The notes: generated by a model not told the origin, from the letters alone. 12,538 nucleotides of DNA from an uncultured Pseudomonadota bacterium (GCA_937967875.1 CALBTQ010000154.1:1-12538), one strand, 5' to 3'; shown: positions 1-9,395, numbered from the stretch's first letter. Numbers and translations: made by a program.

Positions 1-529
1 GCAATTCGTGACGCGCCAGGCGCCGCTTCTTGCCGTCCGCGTCGACCACCTCGACCGCCATGAGCACCTTGGAAAAATCGCCCTCGGTCGTGCCCGCGTT
101 CATGCGCACGCCGCCGCCGATCGACCCCGGGATGCCCGCGGCGAATTCCAGCCCGCGCAAGCCCGCTTCGGCCGTACGCTTGACCGCCTCGGCCATCGAC
201 AGCGCCGCGCCCAACGTCGCCTCGACCGTTTCGCCGCCCGCGTCGCGCACCGTGAATTCGTCGAAGCCCTGACGCAGCAGAATCGTCACCCCGCGCAGCC
301 CGCCGTCGAGAATCAACAGGTTCGAGCCCGCGCCGACCACCCGCGTGGGCACGTTGTTCTCGGTGCACAACGACATGATCGTCGCCAGCTCCTCAGCCGT
401 GCGCGGCCGCACCAGGCAGTCGGCCGGGCCGCCCACGCGCCAGGTGGTCAGCGGCGCCATCGGCACGTCGAACGCGCACCGGTCGCCCAGCACTTGGCGC
501 AAACGATCGTAGGTGCGGTACGGCGTCAC
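1..529 (-). CDS. murB: UDP-N-acetylenolpyruvoylglucosamine reductase MurB (3' end outside window)
   Basis: MurB is the FAD-dependent, NADPH-using cytoplasmic enzyme that reduces UDP-GlcNAc-enolpyruvate to UDP-MurNAc. The first 176 codons are present; the C-terminal substrate-binding part lies beyond position 1. Visible family signatures are [10 protein letters not shown] (residues 28-37), [10 protein letters not shown] (64-73), [14 protein letters not shown] (126-139) and VRMNAG (141-146), which together build the FAD-binding fold. The start is the GTG at 529-527. It overlaps the murC stop in a GTGA junction, and a GGAGG sits 10 nt upstream inside murC. Reading from this GTG gives the normal N-terminal length before TTWRVGG. 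The overlap implies translational coupling to murC. The catalytic C-terminal residues cannot be checked here, and neither can the genes that often follow (ddl, ftsQ, ftsA, ftsZ). Confidence 0.96.
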   Translation of the reverse strand, partial: MTPYRTYDRLRQVLGDRCAFDVPMAPLTTWRVGGPADCLVRPRTAEELATIMSLCTENNVPTRVVGAGSNLLILDGGLRGVTILLRQGFDEFTVRDAGGETVEATLGAALSMAEAVKRTAEAGLRGLEFAAGIPGSIGGGVRMNAGTTEGDFSKVLMAVEVVDADGKKRRLARHEL

Positions 530-1908
530 TTGCTTTTGGCCTCCAGCAGTTCGTTGAGTTTGCGGGCCACGTCATTGAGGTTGCCCGCGCCCATGGTCAT
601 CACCAGATCGCCGGGCTGCACGATCTCCAGCAGCGTCTCGAGCACTTCCTCGTTGGTCGGCAGGTAGGTGACGTCCTTGTGCCCGCAGGCGCGGATGCCG
701 TCGACCAGCTTGCGCGCGGTCACGCCCTCGATCGGCGTTTCGCTCGCCGCGTAGATGTCGGTGACCAGCAGCTTGTCGGCCTCGTTGAAGGTCGTGAGGA
801 AGTCGTCGAACAGATCCTGCGTGCGTGTGTAGCGGTGCGGTTGAAACGCCACCACCAGCCGGCGGCCGAAACCGCTGCGCGCCGCGGCCAGCGTGGCGCG
901 GATTTCCGTCGGGTGATGCCCGTAGTCGTCGATGATCAGAATGTCGTCGACCTGCCCGATGCGCTGGAACCGTCGCCGCACGCCGGAAAACTCGCTGATC
1001 GCCTCGGCCACCGTCGTGAAGGGAATGTTCAATTCCATCGACACCGCCACCGCCGCCAGCGCGTTTTGCACCATGTGCCGCCCCGGCAGCGGCATGTGGA
1101 TTTTCCCCAGCAGGCCGCGCTCGACGTGATGCACGGCGAAGGTCGTATTGAAACCTTCCTGCCGCACGTCCTCGGCGCGGAAGTCCGCCTGCTTGCTCAG
1201 CCCGTAGGTCACCACGCGCTTGCGGATCGACGGAATCAGCGCCTGCACGTTTTCGTCGTCCAGGCACATCACGCTCACGCCGTAGAACGGCACCTTGTTG
1301 ATGAACTCCAGGAACGTGCGCTTGAGTTGCTCCAGGCCGCTGTAATGGTCCAGGTGCTCCAGGTCGACGTTGGTCACTACCGCGATCGTCGGGGTCAGCA
1401 GCAGGAAACTGCCGTCGGACTCGTCGGCCTCGGTGACGAAATATTCGCCGTGGCCCAGCTTCGCATTCGAGCCGATCGACCCCACGCGCCCGCCGACGAC
1501 CACCGTCGGATCGAAGCCCGCCTGGCCCAGAATCACCGCCAGCAAGCTGGTCGTCGTCGTCTTGCCGTGCGTGCCCGCCACCGCGATGCCGAATTTCAGC
1601 CGCATCAGCTCGGCCAGCATTTCCGCGCGATGGATGACCGGAATCTGCAGCGCCTTCGCCGACGCGATTTCCGGATTCTCCGGCCGGATAGCCGCGCTGG
1701 TCACCACCACGTCCGCGCCCTCGACCTGCTCGGCCCGATGGCCCTCGTACACCGTCGCGCCCAGCCGCGCGAGGTTGAGCGTGATTTCGTTGTGGCGCAG
1801 ATCCGAGCCCGACACCCGGAAGCCCAGGTTGAGCAGCACCTCGGCGATGCCGCTCATGCCGATGCCGCCGATGCCTATGAAATGTATATGTTCCGTCCGT
1901 CCAAACAT
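526..1908 (-). CDS. murC: UDP-N-acetylmuramate--L-alanine ligase MurC
   Basis: MurC is the ATP-dependent cytoplasmic ligase that adds L-alanine to UDP-MurNAc, the first amino-acid addition of peptidoglycan precursor synthesis. The 460-residue length is normal. In order, it shows the N-terminal UDP-binding glycine-rich motif [10 protein letters not shown] (11-20), the ATP P-loop GTHGKTTTT (112-120), ADESDGSF (161-168), the C-terminal-domain motif DDYGHHPTE (327-335), QPHRYTRT (356-363), DIYAASE (384-390) and GAGN (440-443). All the catalytic landmarks I know for the family are intact. The ATG at 1908-1906 has a GGAG six bases upstream and gives the expected N-terminus. The gene begins inside the last 34 bp of ftsW, where murG would normally intervene, and ends in a 4-bp overlap with murB. 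Confidence 0.98.
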   Translation of the reverse strand: MFGRTEHIHFIGIGGIGMSGIAEVLLNLGFRVSGSDLRHNEITLNLARLGATVYEGHRAEQVEGADVVVTSAAIRPENPEIASAKALQIPVIHRAEMLAELMRLKFGIAVAGTHGKTTTTSLLAVILGQAGFDPTVVVGGRVGSIGSNAKLGHGEYFVTEADESDGSFLLLTPTIAVVTNVDLEHLDHYSGLEQLKRTFLEFINKVPFYGVSVMCLDDENVQALIPSIRKRVVTYGLSKQADFRAEDVRQEGFNTTFAVHHVERGLLGKIHMPLPGRHMVQNALAAVAVSMELNIPFTTVAEAISEFSGVRRRFQRIGQVDDILIIDDYGHHPTEIRATLAAARSGFGRRLVVAFQPHRYTRTQDLFDDFLTTFNEADKLLVTDIYAASETPIEGVTARKLVDGIRACGHKDVTYLPTNEEVLETLLEIVQPGDLVMTMGAGNLNDVARKLNELLEAKSK

Positions 1909-3086
1909 GGCGTCTCCGCGTCGCCGCGCGTCGGATCGCGGCGCAGTAGAAAGTTCAAGGTCTCATCGCGCACCGGTTCGGGCGTGCTGTGCCGGCCGAC
2001 GGCGAGAATCAGCCCGACCAGGCTGAAGTTCAGCAGCGCGCTGCTGCCGCCGTACGAGAGGAACGGCAGCGCCAAACCCTTGGTCGGCAGCAAGCACATC
2101 ACCACGCCGGCGTTGACGATCACCTGCATGCCCAGCAGCGCCGTCGCGCCCACGCCGACGAACCGCACGAAGGGTTCCTTGCTGCGCATCGCCAGCCACA
2201 TCCCGCGAAAGATCAGCGCGGTGAACAGCGCCAGCACCATGACGATCCCGAACAGGCCCATCTCCTCGCCGAGGTTGGCCAAGATGAAGTCGGTGTGGAT
2301 CTCCGGCAGGTAGAACAGCTTCTGGAAGCCGTTGCCGATGCCTACGCCGAAAATCCCGCCGCGTCCCAGCGCCACCAGCGATTGCTTGATCTGATAGCTC
2401 GCCCCGCTCGGGTCGGCCCACGGATGCAAAAAGGCGAAGATGCGCTTGACGCGGTAGGGCTCGATGAGGATCAGCCCCACGAAGCCCAGCGCGCCCAGCG
2501 CCGCGCCCGCGCCCATCACGCGCAGTTGCGCCCCGCCGATGAACAGCATCACCAACAGCAGCAGCGCGATCATCATGCCCGCGCCCAAATCCGGCTCGGC
2601 GAAGATCATCCCCATGAACACCAGCGCGCCGCCGACCATCGGCAGCACCCCGGCCATGAACTGCCGGATCTTCTCGCCGCGCCGCGACAGGTAGTGCGCG
2701 AAGAAAAGCACCATCGCGCCCTTGGCGAATTCCGAGGGCTGGAACTTGGTCGCGCCCAGGTGAATCCAGCGGTGCGCGCCCTTGCTTGGCGCGGCCAGCC
2801 CGGGGATGTACACCAGCGTGAGCATCACGAACGCCGCGGCCAGCACCAGGCCGACGAACCACGTTTCGTCCAGCGCCTTGAGGTTCAACCGGCTGATCAC
2901 GATCATCAACGCGATGCCGATGACCACCCACTGCAATTGCTTTTGCAGGTAGTGGTAGGGCGAATCGCTCTGCGGTGCGCCGGCCGAATAGACCATCACC
3001 AACCCGATGCCGACCAGCGTCAGCGTCAGCCCCAGGATGATATTGTCCGGCCGCGAAGTCCGGTTGCGGTTCGCCAAACGGATCAT
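1875..3086 (-). CDS. ftsW: Septal peptidoglycan polymerase FtsW (SEDS family)
   Basis: FtsW is the inner-membrane SEDS glycosyltransferase that polymerises lipid II at the septum, working with the class B penicillin-binding protein FtsI. The 403-residue product is a polytopic membrane protein with about ten hydrophobic segments. Signatures are GAHRWIHLG...FQPSEFAK (103-122), PEIHTDF (261-267) with the presumed catalytic Asp266, GEEMGL (273-278) and PFLSYGGSS (341-349). The reading frame stays open upstream of the gene, into antisense-like sequence within murD. The ATG at 3086 is chosen because it gives the canonical short cytoplasmic N-terminus and forms an ATGA junction with the murD stop. 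I see no strong ribosome-binding site, so coupling to murD is likely. The 3' end overlaps murC by 34 bp. FtsW is preferred over RodA because of the dcw context and the adjoining ftsI system. Confidence 0.96.
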   Translation of the reverse strand: MIRLANRNRTSRPDNIILGLTLTLVGIGLVMVYSAGAPQSDSPYHYLQKQLQWVVIGIALMIVISRLNLKALDETWFVGLVLAAAFVMLTLVYIPGLAAPSKGAHRWIHLGATKFQPSEFAKGAMVLFFAHYLSRRGEKIRQFMAGVLPMVGGALVFMGMIFAEPDLGAGMMIALLLLVMLFIGGAQLRVMGAGAALGALGFVGLILIEPYRVKRIFAFLHPWADPSGASYQIKQSLVALGRGGIFGVGIGNGFQKLFYLPEIHTDFILANLGEEMGLFGIVMVLALFTALIFRGMWLAMRSKEPFVRFVGVGATALLGMQVIVNAGVVMCLLPTKGLALPFLSYGGSSALLNFSLVGLILAVGRHSTPEPVRDETLNFLLRRDPTRGDAETPCLDGRNIYIS

Positions 3087-4414
3087 CTTTTCGCCAGCCA
3101 CTCCCGCATGGCATCGCCACGCTCCTCGAAATTGCGGAACTGATCGAAACTCGCACACCCCGGCGAGAGCAGCACCGCTTCGCCCGGCCGCGCCAGGTTG
3201 GCCGCCGCCTGCAACGCCTCGCCGAACGGCCCGACCACGTGCACCGGCACCATGGTCATCGTCTGCTGAATCTTCGCCGCCGCCTCGCCGTACGCGACCA
3301 CCGCGCGCACCTTGGGCAGCAGCCCGTATTCCAACTCGGCCCAGTCCGCGCCCTTGTCGCGCCCGCCGAGAATCAGCACCACCGGCCGCTGCATCGCCGC
3401 CAGCGCGATGCGCACCGACGCCGCCGCCGTGGCCTTCGAATCGTTGATGAACAGCACGCCGTCGCGCTCGCCGAGTTCCTCGATGCGATGCGCCAGCCCG
3501 GTGAAGGTCGAGGCGGCCAGCTCGATCGCCGCCGGATCCGCGCCGACCAGCCGCGCCATCAACGCCGCCGCTTGCAGGTTCAACCGGTTGTGATCGCCCG
3601 GGAGCGAGAACTCGCCGATGTCGATCGCGTCGTCGAACTTCTGCCCGCGCAGGTACAGCGTGTCGCCCTCGGTCCAGGCGTTGGACTGCGACGTGCCGAA
3701 GGTGAACAGGCGGCTTTTCACCCGGCGGATCTGCGCCATGACCTGTTCGTCGCGCGCGTTGAACACCGCCGCGTCGGTCGGCAACTGCCCGGCGAACAGG
3801 TTCGTCTTGGCCCGGACGTAATCGGGGAACGAATCGTAGCGGTTCATGTGGTCCGGCTCGACGTTGAGCAACGCGCCGACCACCGCGCGCATCGTGCGCA
3901 CCGCTTCGAGCTGGAAGCTCGACAGCTCCACCACCGCCAGGTCGTAAGGCTCCTCGGCCAGCGCGGCCTCGGCCAGCGGCGTGCCCAGGTTGCCGCCGAC
4001 GAACGCGTTGAAGCCCGCCGCGCGCACCATCGCGCCCAGCAGCTCGGTCACCGTCGACTTGCCGTTGGTGCCGGTGATGCCGATCATCGGACAACCCAGG
4101 TAGCGATACGCCAGCTCGATTTCGCCGATGATCTCCGCGCCGTTTTCCCGCGCAACCTCGAAGATCGCCAGCGCCGGCGGCACGCCCGGGCTGACCACAA
4201 CCAACGCGGCCCAGCGGAACATCTTCTCGGTGTGCCCGCCGGTTTCCACCTGCTCGACCAGCGAGGCGATCGGCGCGAGCTGCTCGGCCAGATCCGCGGC
4301 CGAACGAACGTCGGTGATCGCCACGCGCGCGCCGTGCTTCTTGACCAGCCGCACGGCCGACGCGCCGCTGCGGCCCAACCCGACGATCAACGTTTTGCGT
4401 TCGGTCAGACTCAT
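3083..4414 (-). CDS. murD: UDP-N-acetylmuramoyl-L-alanine--D-glutamate ligase MurD
   Basis: MurD adds D-glutamate to UDP-MurNAc-L-Ala using ATP in the cytoplasm. The product has 443 residues, a usual length. It shows the N-terminal Rossmann motif VGLGRSGAS (11-19), the P-loop GTNGKST (115-121), ELSSFQLE (163-170), GDHNRLN (273-279), NDSKAT (324-329), GGRDKG (350-355) and SPGCASFDQF (417-426). Two positions depart from the forms I usually expect: GLAHRIE where GLPHR is common, and KATA where KATN is common. The lysine and serine of SKAT are kept, so I infer an active enzyme. The ATG at 4414 makes a 4-bp ATGA overlap with murF and has AGAGG seven bases upstream. In most dcw clusters mraY sits between murF and murD; here there is no room for it. 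Confidence 0.97.
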   Translation of the reverse strand: MSLTERKTLIVGLGRSGASAVRLVKKHGARVAITDVRSAADLAEQLAPIASLVEQVETGGHTEKMFRWAALVVVSPGVPPALAIFEVARENGAEIIGEIELAYRYLGCPMIGITGTNGKSTVTELLGAMVRAAGFNAFVGGNLGTPLAEAALAEEPYDLAVVELSSFQLEAVRTMRAVVGALLNVEPDHMNRYDSFPDYVRAKTNLFAGQLPTDAAVFNARDEQVMAQIRRVKSRLFTFGTSQSNAWTEGDTLYLRGQKFDDAIDIGEFSLPGDHNRLNLQAAALMARLVGADPAAIELAASTFTGLAHRIEELGERDGVLFINDSKATAAASVRIALAAMQRPVVLILGGRDKGADWAELEYGLLPKVRAVVAYGEAAAKIQQTMTMVPVHVVGPFGEALQAAANLARPGEAVLLSPGCASFDQFRNFEERGDAMREWLAKR

Positions 4415-5817
4415 CCGATCGCCTCTCCCTTCAGCCCGCGCACGATGCGTTCCATGCGCATGCCGCGACTGCCCTTAACCAAAATCACGTCGCCCCGCTG
4501 CGCCCAGGCGCGCAGGTCGTTTACGATGTCGCCCTGTTCGTCGAAGATGGAAATCGCCGCGTCGGCCATCTTTTCCTCGCGCGCGCCGTCGGCGACGTGC
4601 TCGGCCTGTTCGCCCAGCAACATCAGCCGGTCCAGCCGCGTCTTGGCCGCGTGCCGGCCCAAACGCCGGTGCGCCGCCTGCGTCTCGTCGCCCAGCTCGA
4701 ACATGTCGCCCAATACGGCGACCTTGCGCCCCTGCCCGGCCAGCTCGGCCAGCGCGGCCAGGGCGGCGTCCATGCTGCGCGGATTGGCGTTGTACGTGTC
4801 GTCGATCACCGTCACGCCGAAGATGTTGAGCACGCGGCTGCGCATCGCCGGCGGCCGGAACGCCTCCAGCCCGCGCGCGATCGTCGGCGCATCCACCCCG
4901 AAGGCGTGCGCCGCGCCCGCCGCGGCCAGGGCGTTGAGCACGTTGTGCCGCCCGAAACACGACAGCGCGACCTCGACCGTCTCCGCGCCGATCGCCAGCG
5001 TCGCCCGGATGCCCTCGAAGCCCTGCGGCGTCACGCTCAACGCGCGCACCTGCGCGTCGCTGTTCGGATCGGCCGAGAAATAGATGCACCGAAACGGCTT
5101 GCCCTCGCCCATGCGCAGCACGCGCGGATCGTCGGCGTTGAGCACCACCGTGTTCTTCTCGGTGAAATTCTCCAGCAGTTCGCCCTTGGCCTCGGCCACC
5201 GCGCCGATCGTTTTAAGATGTTCCAGGTGCACCGCGCTCACGTTGGTGATCACGCCGATGTTCGGTTGCGCGATCTGCGCCAGGCGGCGGATCTCGCCGC
5301 GCATGCTCATGCCCATTTCCAGCACCGCCACCTCATGGTCGGCGGTCAGCCGGAAGACGGTCAGCGGCAGGCCGATCAGGTTGTTGAAGTTGCCTTCGTT
5401 GCGCAGCACCTTGCCCGGCCGCGCGAGGTTCATGATCTCGTAGAGCATCTCCTTGGTCGTCGTCTTGCCCGTCGAGCCGGTCACGGCCAGCACCGGAATC
5501 TTGCGTTGCGCCAGCGTCCAGCGCGCCAGATCGCCCAGCGCCGCGAGCGTATCGGGCACGCGGATGACCGCCACGGACGCCTCGGCCGGCAACTCGACGT
5601 TCTCGCTGATCACCAGCCCGGTCGCGCCCTGCGCCAGCGCCTGGGCGACGAAGCGGTGCCCGTTGAAGTTCGGCCCGACCAACGCGACGAAGCATTCGTG
5701 CGGTCGCAACGAGCGCGTGTCGGTGCTCACGCCGGCGAAGCGCTGCCCGGCCTGCCCCCGATACAGCGTGCCGCCGGTGGCGGCGGCGACGGATTGCGCC
5801 GTGTACAAATCGTGCAT
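4411..5817 (-). CDS. murF: UDP-MurNAc-tripeptide--D-alanyl-D-alanine ligase MurF
   Basis: MurF completes the soluble precursor by joining D-Ala-D-Ala to UDP-MurNAc-tripeptide, giving the pentapeptide that MraY transfers to undecaprenyl phosphate. Motifs, numbered from the ATG, are STDTR (31-35), the P-loop GSTGKTT (114-120), EGNFNN (141-146), EMGMS (167-171), DDTYNANPRSM (339-349) and KGSRGMRME (448-456). The length of 468 residues is typical. Two adjacent starts are possible: GTG at 5820, overlapping the murE stop by 4 bp, and ATG at 5817, sharing one base with it. I chose the ATG because GGAG lies seven bases upstream of it but only four from the GTG; the two products differ by one residue. 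The last codons overlap murD directly, with no mraY in between. Confidence 0.97.
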   Translation of the reverse strand: MHDLYTAQSVAAATGGTLYRGQAGQRFAGVSTDTRSLRPHECFVALVGPNFNGHRFVAQALAQGATGLVISENVELPAEASVAVIRVPDTLAALGDLARWTLAQRKIPVLAVTGSTGKTTTKEMLYEIMNLARPGKVLRNEGNFNNLIGLPLTVFRLTADHEVAVLEMGMSMRGEIRRLAQIAQPNIGVITNVSAVHLEHLKTIGAVAEAKGELLENFTEKNTVVLNADDPRVLRMGEGKPFRCIYFSADPNSDAQVRALSVTPQGFEGIRATLAIGAETVEVALSCFGRHNVLNALAAAGAAHAFGVDAPTIARGLEAFRPPAMRSRVLNIFGVTVIDDTYNANPRSMDAALAALAELAGQGRKVAVLGDMFELGDETQAAHRRLGRHAAKTRLDRLMLLGEQAEHVADGAREEKMADAAISIFDEQGDIVNDLRAWAQRGDVILVKGSRGMRMERIVRGLKGEAIG

Positions 5818-7328
5818 CACGTTTCTCCAAAGCGCCGCGCCAAGGCCTGCGCGGCCACTTCCCGATCGTCAAAGTGAATGCGTTCGCGGCCGATGATCTG
5901 ATAGTCCTCGTGCCCCTTGCCGGCCAGCAATACGATGTCGCCGGGCCGCGCGGCCTGCACCGCCAGTTCGATCGCCCGCGCCCGGTCGGGTTCGACCGCA
6001 TAAGCCGGCGTTTCGTTCCCGGGCAATAGCTCGGGCGCGACGCGCATCAGGCCCGTCTCGTTCATCCCGGGCAGAATCATCTCGATGATCTTCAGCGGCT
6101 CCTCGCTGCGCGGATTGTCGTTGGTCACCAACGCCAGGTCGGCGCGCTCGGCCACCGCCCGGCCCATCAGCGGGCGCTTGCCCTGGTCGCGGTCGCCGCC
6201 GCAACCGAACACGGTGATCACCCGCCCCCGCGCCAGCCGCCGCAACGTGGAGAGCACCGAGGACAGCGCGTCGGGCGTGTGCGCGTAATCGACCAGCACC
6301 AGGAAATCCTGCTTGCCCACCGGGTCGAGCCGGCCGGGCACGCGGTGACAATTCGCCAGACCGGCGCGCATCACCTCGGCCGGAACCTTCAGGCCGTAAC
6401 ACGCCGACGCCGCGGCCAGCACGTTGACTTGCTGAAAATCGCCAAGCAGCGGGCAGGCGACGTCCACCGCCTCCGACCCGTAAGCCAGCGCGCCGCGCAG
6501 GCCGTCGAAGTCGCTTTGCACGTCCAGCCAGTGCAGCTCCTCGCCCAGGCCGAAGGGCACCGACCGCACTGGCGTGGCGGCCAGCACCTGACTGCCCGCC
6601 GGATCGTCCAGGTTGATCGCCGCGAACACGTCGGGCTTGGTGCGCGCCGATACGGGCAGGATCTCGTCGAACAAACGGATCTTCGCCGCCAGATACGCGT
6701 CCAGCGCGCCGTGAAAGTCGAGGTGATCGCGCGAGAGGTTGGTGAACACACCCGCGTCCAGGATGCAGCCGACGGTTCGCCGCAGTTGCAGCGCGTGGCT
6801 GGAGATTTCCATGACCACCGTGTCCACGCCGGCCTGCTTCATCTCGACGAGCATGGCCACCAGGTCCGGCGCTTCGGGCGTAGTGAAGCGCGCCGGTTTG
6901 ATCGTGCCGTTGTAGCGATAGTTGACCGTGCCGATCACCCCGACCTTGCGCCCCCAGGCGCGAAAGACCTCTTCGAGCAGGTAGGTGATCGTCGTCTTGC
7001 CGTTGGTGCCGGTGATGCCCACGACCGTCATCGACGCGGTCGGATCGCCCGCCAGCCGATGCGCGGCCAACGCGGCGAACCGGCGCGCGTCGGGTACACG
7101 CACCAGGGGCACGCCGCCGGTGTCGATGCGATCCTCGGCGGCCACGGCGGCCGCCCCGGCGGCCACGACCTGCGGCACATACTTCGCGCCGTCCGACGAC
7201 TGCCCGCGAATCGCCACGAACAGGTCGCCCGCGCGCGCCTGGCGCGAATCGACGATCGCCCGCGACACCTCGGCGTCGCGATCGAAGGTCGCCCACGGCA
7301 GGTCATTGGTCAGTTCACTCAGTCGCAT
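5817..7328 (-). CDS. murE: UDP-MurNAc-L-Ala-D-Glu--meso-2,6-diaminopimelate ligase MurE
   Basis: MurE adds the third stem-peptide residue in the cytoplasm. The DNPR motif at 404-407 (within VTNDNPRSEEP) is the established signature for meso-diaminopimelate rather than L-lysine, so the peptidoglycan is predicted to be DAP-type. Other landmarks are VDSRQ (26-30), the P-loop GTNGKTT (107-113), TTPEAPDL (149-156), MEISSHAL (173-180), FTNLSRDHLDFHG (195-207), Lys216 in AAKIRLF (presumed carbamylated lysine), VDYAHTPD (346-353), GCGGDRD (375-381) and KGHEDYQ (471-477). The 503-residue length is normal. The ATG at 7328 follows an AAGGAAG ribosome-binding site. The gene starts 12 bp after the ftsI stop and runs into murF through a GTGATG junction. 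Confidence 0.98.
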   Translation of the reverse strand: MRLSELTNDLPWATFDRDAEVSRAIVDSRQARAGDLFVAIRGQSSDGAKYVPQVVAAGAAAVAAEDRIDTGGVPLVRVPDARRFAALAAHRLAGDPTASMTVVGITGTNGKTTITYLLEEVFRAWGRKVGVIGTVNYRYNGTIKPARFTTPEAPDLVAMLVEMKQAGVDTVVMEISSHALQLRRTVGCILDAGVFTNLSRDHLDFHGALDAYLAAKIRLFDEILPVSARTKPDVFAAINLDDPAGSQVLAATPVRSVPFGLGEELHWLDVQSDFDGLRGALAYGSEAVDVACPLLGDFQQVNVLAAASACYGLKVPAEVMRAGLANCHRVPGRLDPVGKQDFLVLVDYAHTPDALSSVLSTLRRLARGRVITVFGCGGDRDQGKRPLMGRAVAERADLALVTNDNPRSEEPLKIIEMILPGMNETGLMRVAPELLPGNETPAYAVEPDRARAIELAVQAARPGDIVLLAGKGHEDYQIIGRERIHFDDREVAAQALARRFGET

Positions 7329-7340
7329 GCAACTTCCTTC

Positions 7341-9395
7341 TCAGCTCGGCGGCGCGAATTCCACCTGCACCGATTTGTTCGTCGGCAACGCCTGTCCCGG
7401 CGCGGGCAACTGCTTGATCGCCACGCCCGATCCGTCCAGCATCAACTCGATATCGTTCTGGCTCGCCAGCGCCAACGCCCGGCGCATGGTCAGGCCGATG
7501 AAATTCGGCGTCAGCCCCTGGGCCGTCAACGGCCGGGGCGTGGTCGCCGCCGGCTCCGGCGCCTCGTTGCGCACCAGCAGCCGGCGGTCGATTTCCCGCT
7601 TGAGCTCGTCTTCCTCGTCGGTCTTGTCCGGATAGATGTTCAGGTGCCGCAGGCTGCGTTCGGCGATCTGCTTGAACGCCGGCGCGCCCGCCAGCCCGCC
7701 CGGGGCTTTGTTGGCCGGTTCGTCGACCACCACGATGATCCCCAGGCGCGGATGGTCGCCCGGCACCAGGCCTATGAAGCTGCTCACCCGCTTGTCGGGG
7801 TGATAGGTCTTTATTCCCTCGAGAACCTTGTAGGCGGTGCCCGTTTTGCCCGCGACCGAAAAATCCTTCAGCGCGGCCTGGGTTGCCGTGCCGCCCGGCT
7901 GCGTCACCAGGCGCATCATCGCCATGACCTTGTCGCTCACCTGCAGGCTGACCACGCGCCGCTGAATGTCCGGATTGTTGCGCTCGATCACCTGTCCGTT
8001 GCCGTCGATCGTCTCGGCCACCACGTACGGTTTCATCAACCGCCCGCCGTTGCCCAGCGCGCACATCGCCGTCAACAATTGGATGGTCGTGACGTTGATG
8101 CCGTGCCCGTACGCATGCGTGCAGGTCGTAATCGGCCACCAGTTCTTGTAATGGCGCAGTTGACCGACCGCTTCGCCGGGCAGGTCGATGCCCGTGCGTT
8201 TGCCGAAACCGAATTGCACCAGCCAATTGTACATTTTCTCTTTGCCGATGCGCTGCGCCAGCTTCGCCGCGCCGATGTTCGAGCTGACCTGAATGATCTC
8301 CGCCGGCGTCAGCGAACCGTGCGGCCGCGAATCGTGAATGACGCTGCCCATATAATGGTACAAGCCGTTTTCACAGAAGATGTGCTCGTTCAGGTCGACC
8401 TTGCCCTCTTCCAGCGCCATGACCATTGTCAGCGGCTTGAAGGTCGAGCCGGGTTCGTACATGTCGGTGATCGCCCGGTTGCGCCGGTAGTCGGCCGGCA
8501 CGTCGCCCGGCGCGGACGGATCGAAGGTCGGGCGGTTGGCGATGGCCAGAATCTCGCCGGTCTGCACGTCCATCACGATCGCCCAGGCCGCTTTCGGGCG
8601 CAGACGTTCGACCACGCCGTCCAGCGCGTCCTCGGCGAACCACTGGATCTTCGCGTCCAGCGTCAAACGCAGCGTGCCGCCCGGCTTGAAGCCGACCACG
8701 TTCACCCCGTCGGGGAAAAACACGCGGCCCTTCGCGTCGCGCAGGCCGACCATCTGGCCGCTCTGCCCGGCCAGCACGTTTTCGTACGTGAGCTCCAGCC
8801 CTTCCTGGCCTTTGGTTTCGATGTTGGTGAAGCCGATCGTCGCCGCGGCCAGTCGGCCCTGCGGATAATGTCGCTTGGATTCGTTGACCCGCCCGACGCC
8901 CTCGGGCAGTGCGAGGTTCTTGAGCGCCGCCGATTCCGCAGCCGAAATCTTGCGCTTGACGAACACGAAGGCGCGCTGCCCGGTGAGCTTCTCGCGCAGC
9001 TTCGCCTCGTCCAGGCTCAGCACCGGCGCCAGCAGCTTGGCCGCCGCGGCCGGATCCTTGATGCGGCGCGGCTCGGCGAACACCGTCTCGGCGTTGATGC
9101 GCACGGCCAGTGGTTCGCCGTTGCGGTCCAGAATCTCCCCACGCGGCTTGGTCAACTTGATCTGCGTGCCGTGCATCTGGTTGGCCAGATTTACCAGTTC
9201 GTCGTGCTTGATCACCGTCAGATCCACCGCGCGCGCCAGCAGCGCGACGAAGGCGAGCATGAACGCCGCCACCAGCACAGTCGCCCGGATGCGCTGACTT
9301 TCCTCCCACGGGAACGCCTTCGCCGGCCGGGCCGCGCGCGCCTGGGTGCGCCGCCGTTTGTGCGCCTTGTGGCTATCGATCCGCCGGTTGATCAT
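7341..9395 (-). CDS. ftsI: Septal penicillin-binding protein FtsI/PBP3-type transpeptidase with C-terminal PASTA domain
   Basis: This is the class B penicillin-binding protein that cross-links septal peptidoglycan as the partner of FtsW. The 684 residues comprise a basic cytoplasmic tail (1-36), one membrane anchor (about 37-60), a pedestal region starting near the GEILDRNG motif (86-93), and a transpeptidase domain with the three active-site motifs: STFK (317-320, nucleophile Ser317), SSN (371-373) and KTG (517-519). After an acidic/basic linker (about 590-621) comes a single PASTA-like domain (about 622-681, beginning LTAQGLTPNFIGLT). PASTA is absent from E. coli FtsI but known in SpoVD/PBP2x and in several deltaproteobacterial FtsI proteins. 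The ATG at 9395 has an AAGGTG Shine-Dalgarno. It lies inside the last 23 bp of ftsL, so coupling is likely. Confidence 0.96.
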   Translation of the reverse strand: MINRRIDSHKAHKRRRTQARAARPAKAFPWEESQRIRATVLVAAFMLAFVALLARAVDLTVIKHDELVNLANQMHGTQIKLTKPRGEILDRNGEPLAVRINAETVFAEPRRIKDPAAAAKLLAPVLSLDEAKLREKLTGQRAFVFVKRKISAAESAALKNLALPEGVGRVNESKRHYPQGRLAAATIGFTNIETKGQEGLELTYENVLAGQSGQMVGLRDAKGRVFFPDGVNVVGFKPGGTLRLTLDAKIQWFAEDALDGVVERLRPKAAWAIVMDVQTGEILAIANRPTFDPSAPGDVPADYRRNRAITDMYEPGSTFKPLTMVMALEEGKVDLNEHIFCENGLYHYMGSVIHDSRPHGSLTPAEIIQVSSNIGAAKLAQRIGKEKMYNWLVQFGFGKRTGIDLPGEAVGQLRHYKNWWPITTCTHAYGHGINVTTIQLLTAMCALGNGGRLMKPYVVAETIDGNGQVIERNNPDIQRRVVSLQVSDKVMAMMRLVTQPGGTATQAALKDFSVAGKTGTAYKVLEGIKTYHPDKRVSSFIGLVPGDHPRLGIIVVVDEPANKAPGGLAGAPAFKQIAERSLRHLNIYPDKTDEEDELKREIDRRLLVRNEAPEPAATTPRPLTAQGLTPNFIGLTMRRALALASQNDIELMLDGSGVAIKQLPAPGQALPTNKSVQVEFAPPS

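Noticed and set aside
3087..4094. In-frame upstream extension of ftsW that would make a 739-residue fusion
   Set aside because: The extra residues are a shadow frame of murD (Arg/Gly/Ala-rich, no motifs). The ATG at 3086 gives a normal FtsW and a standard ATGA junction.
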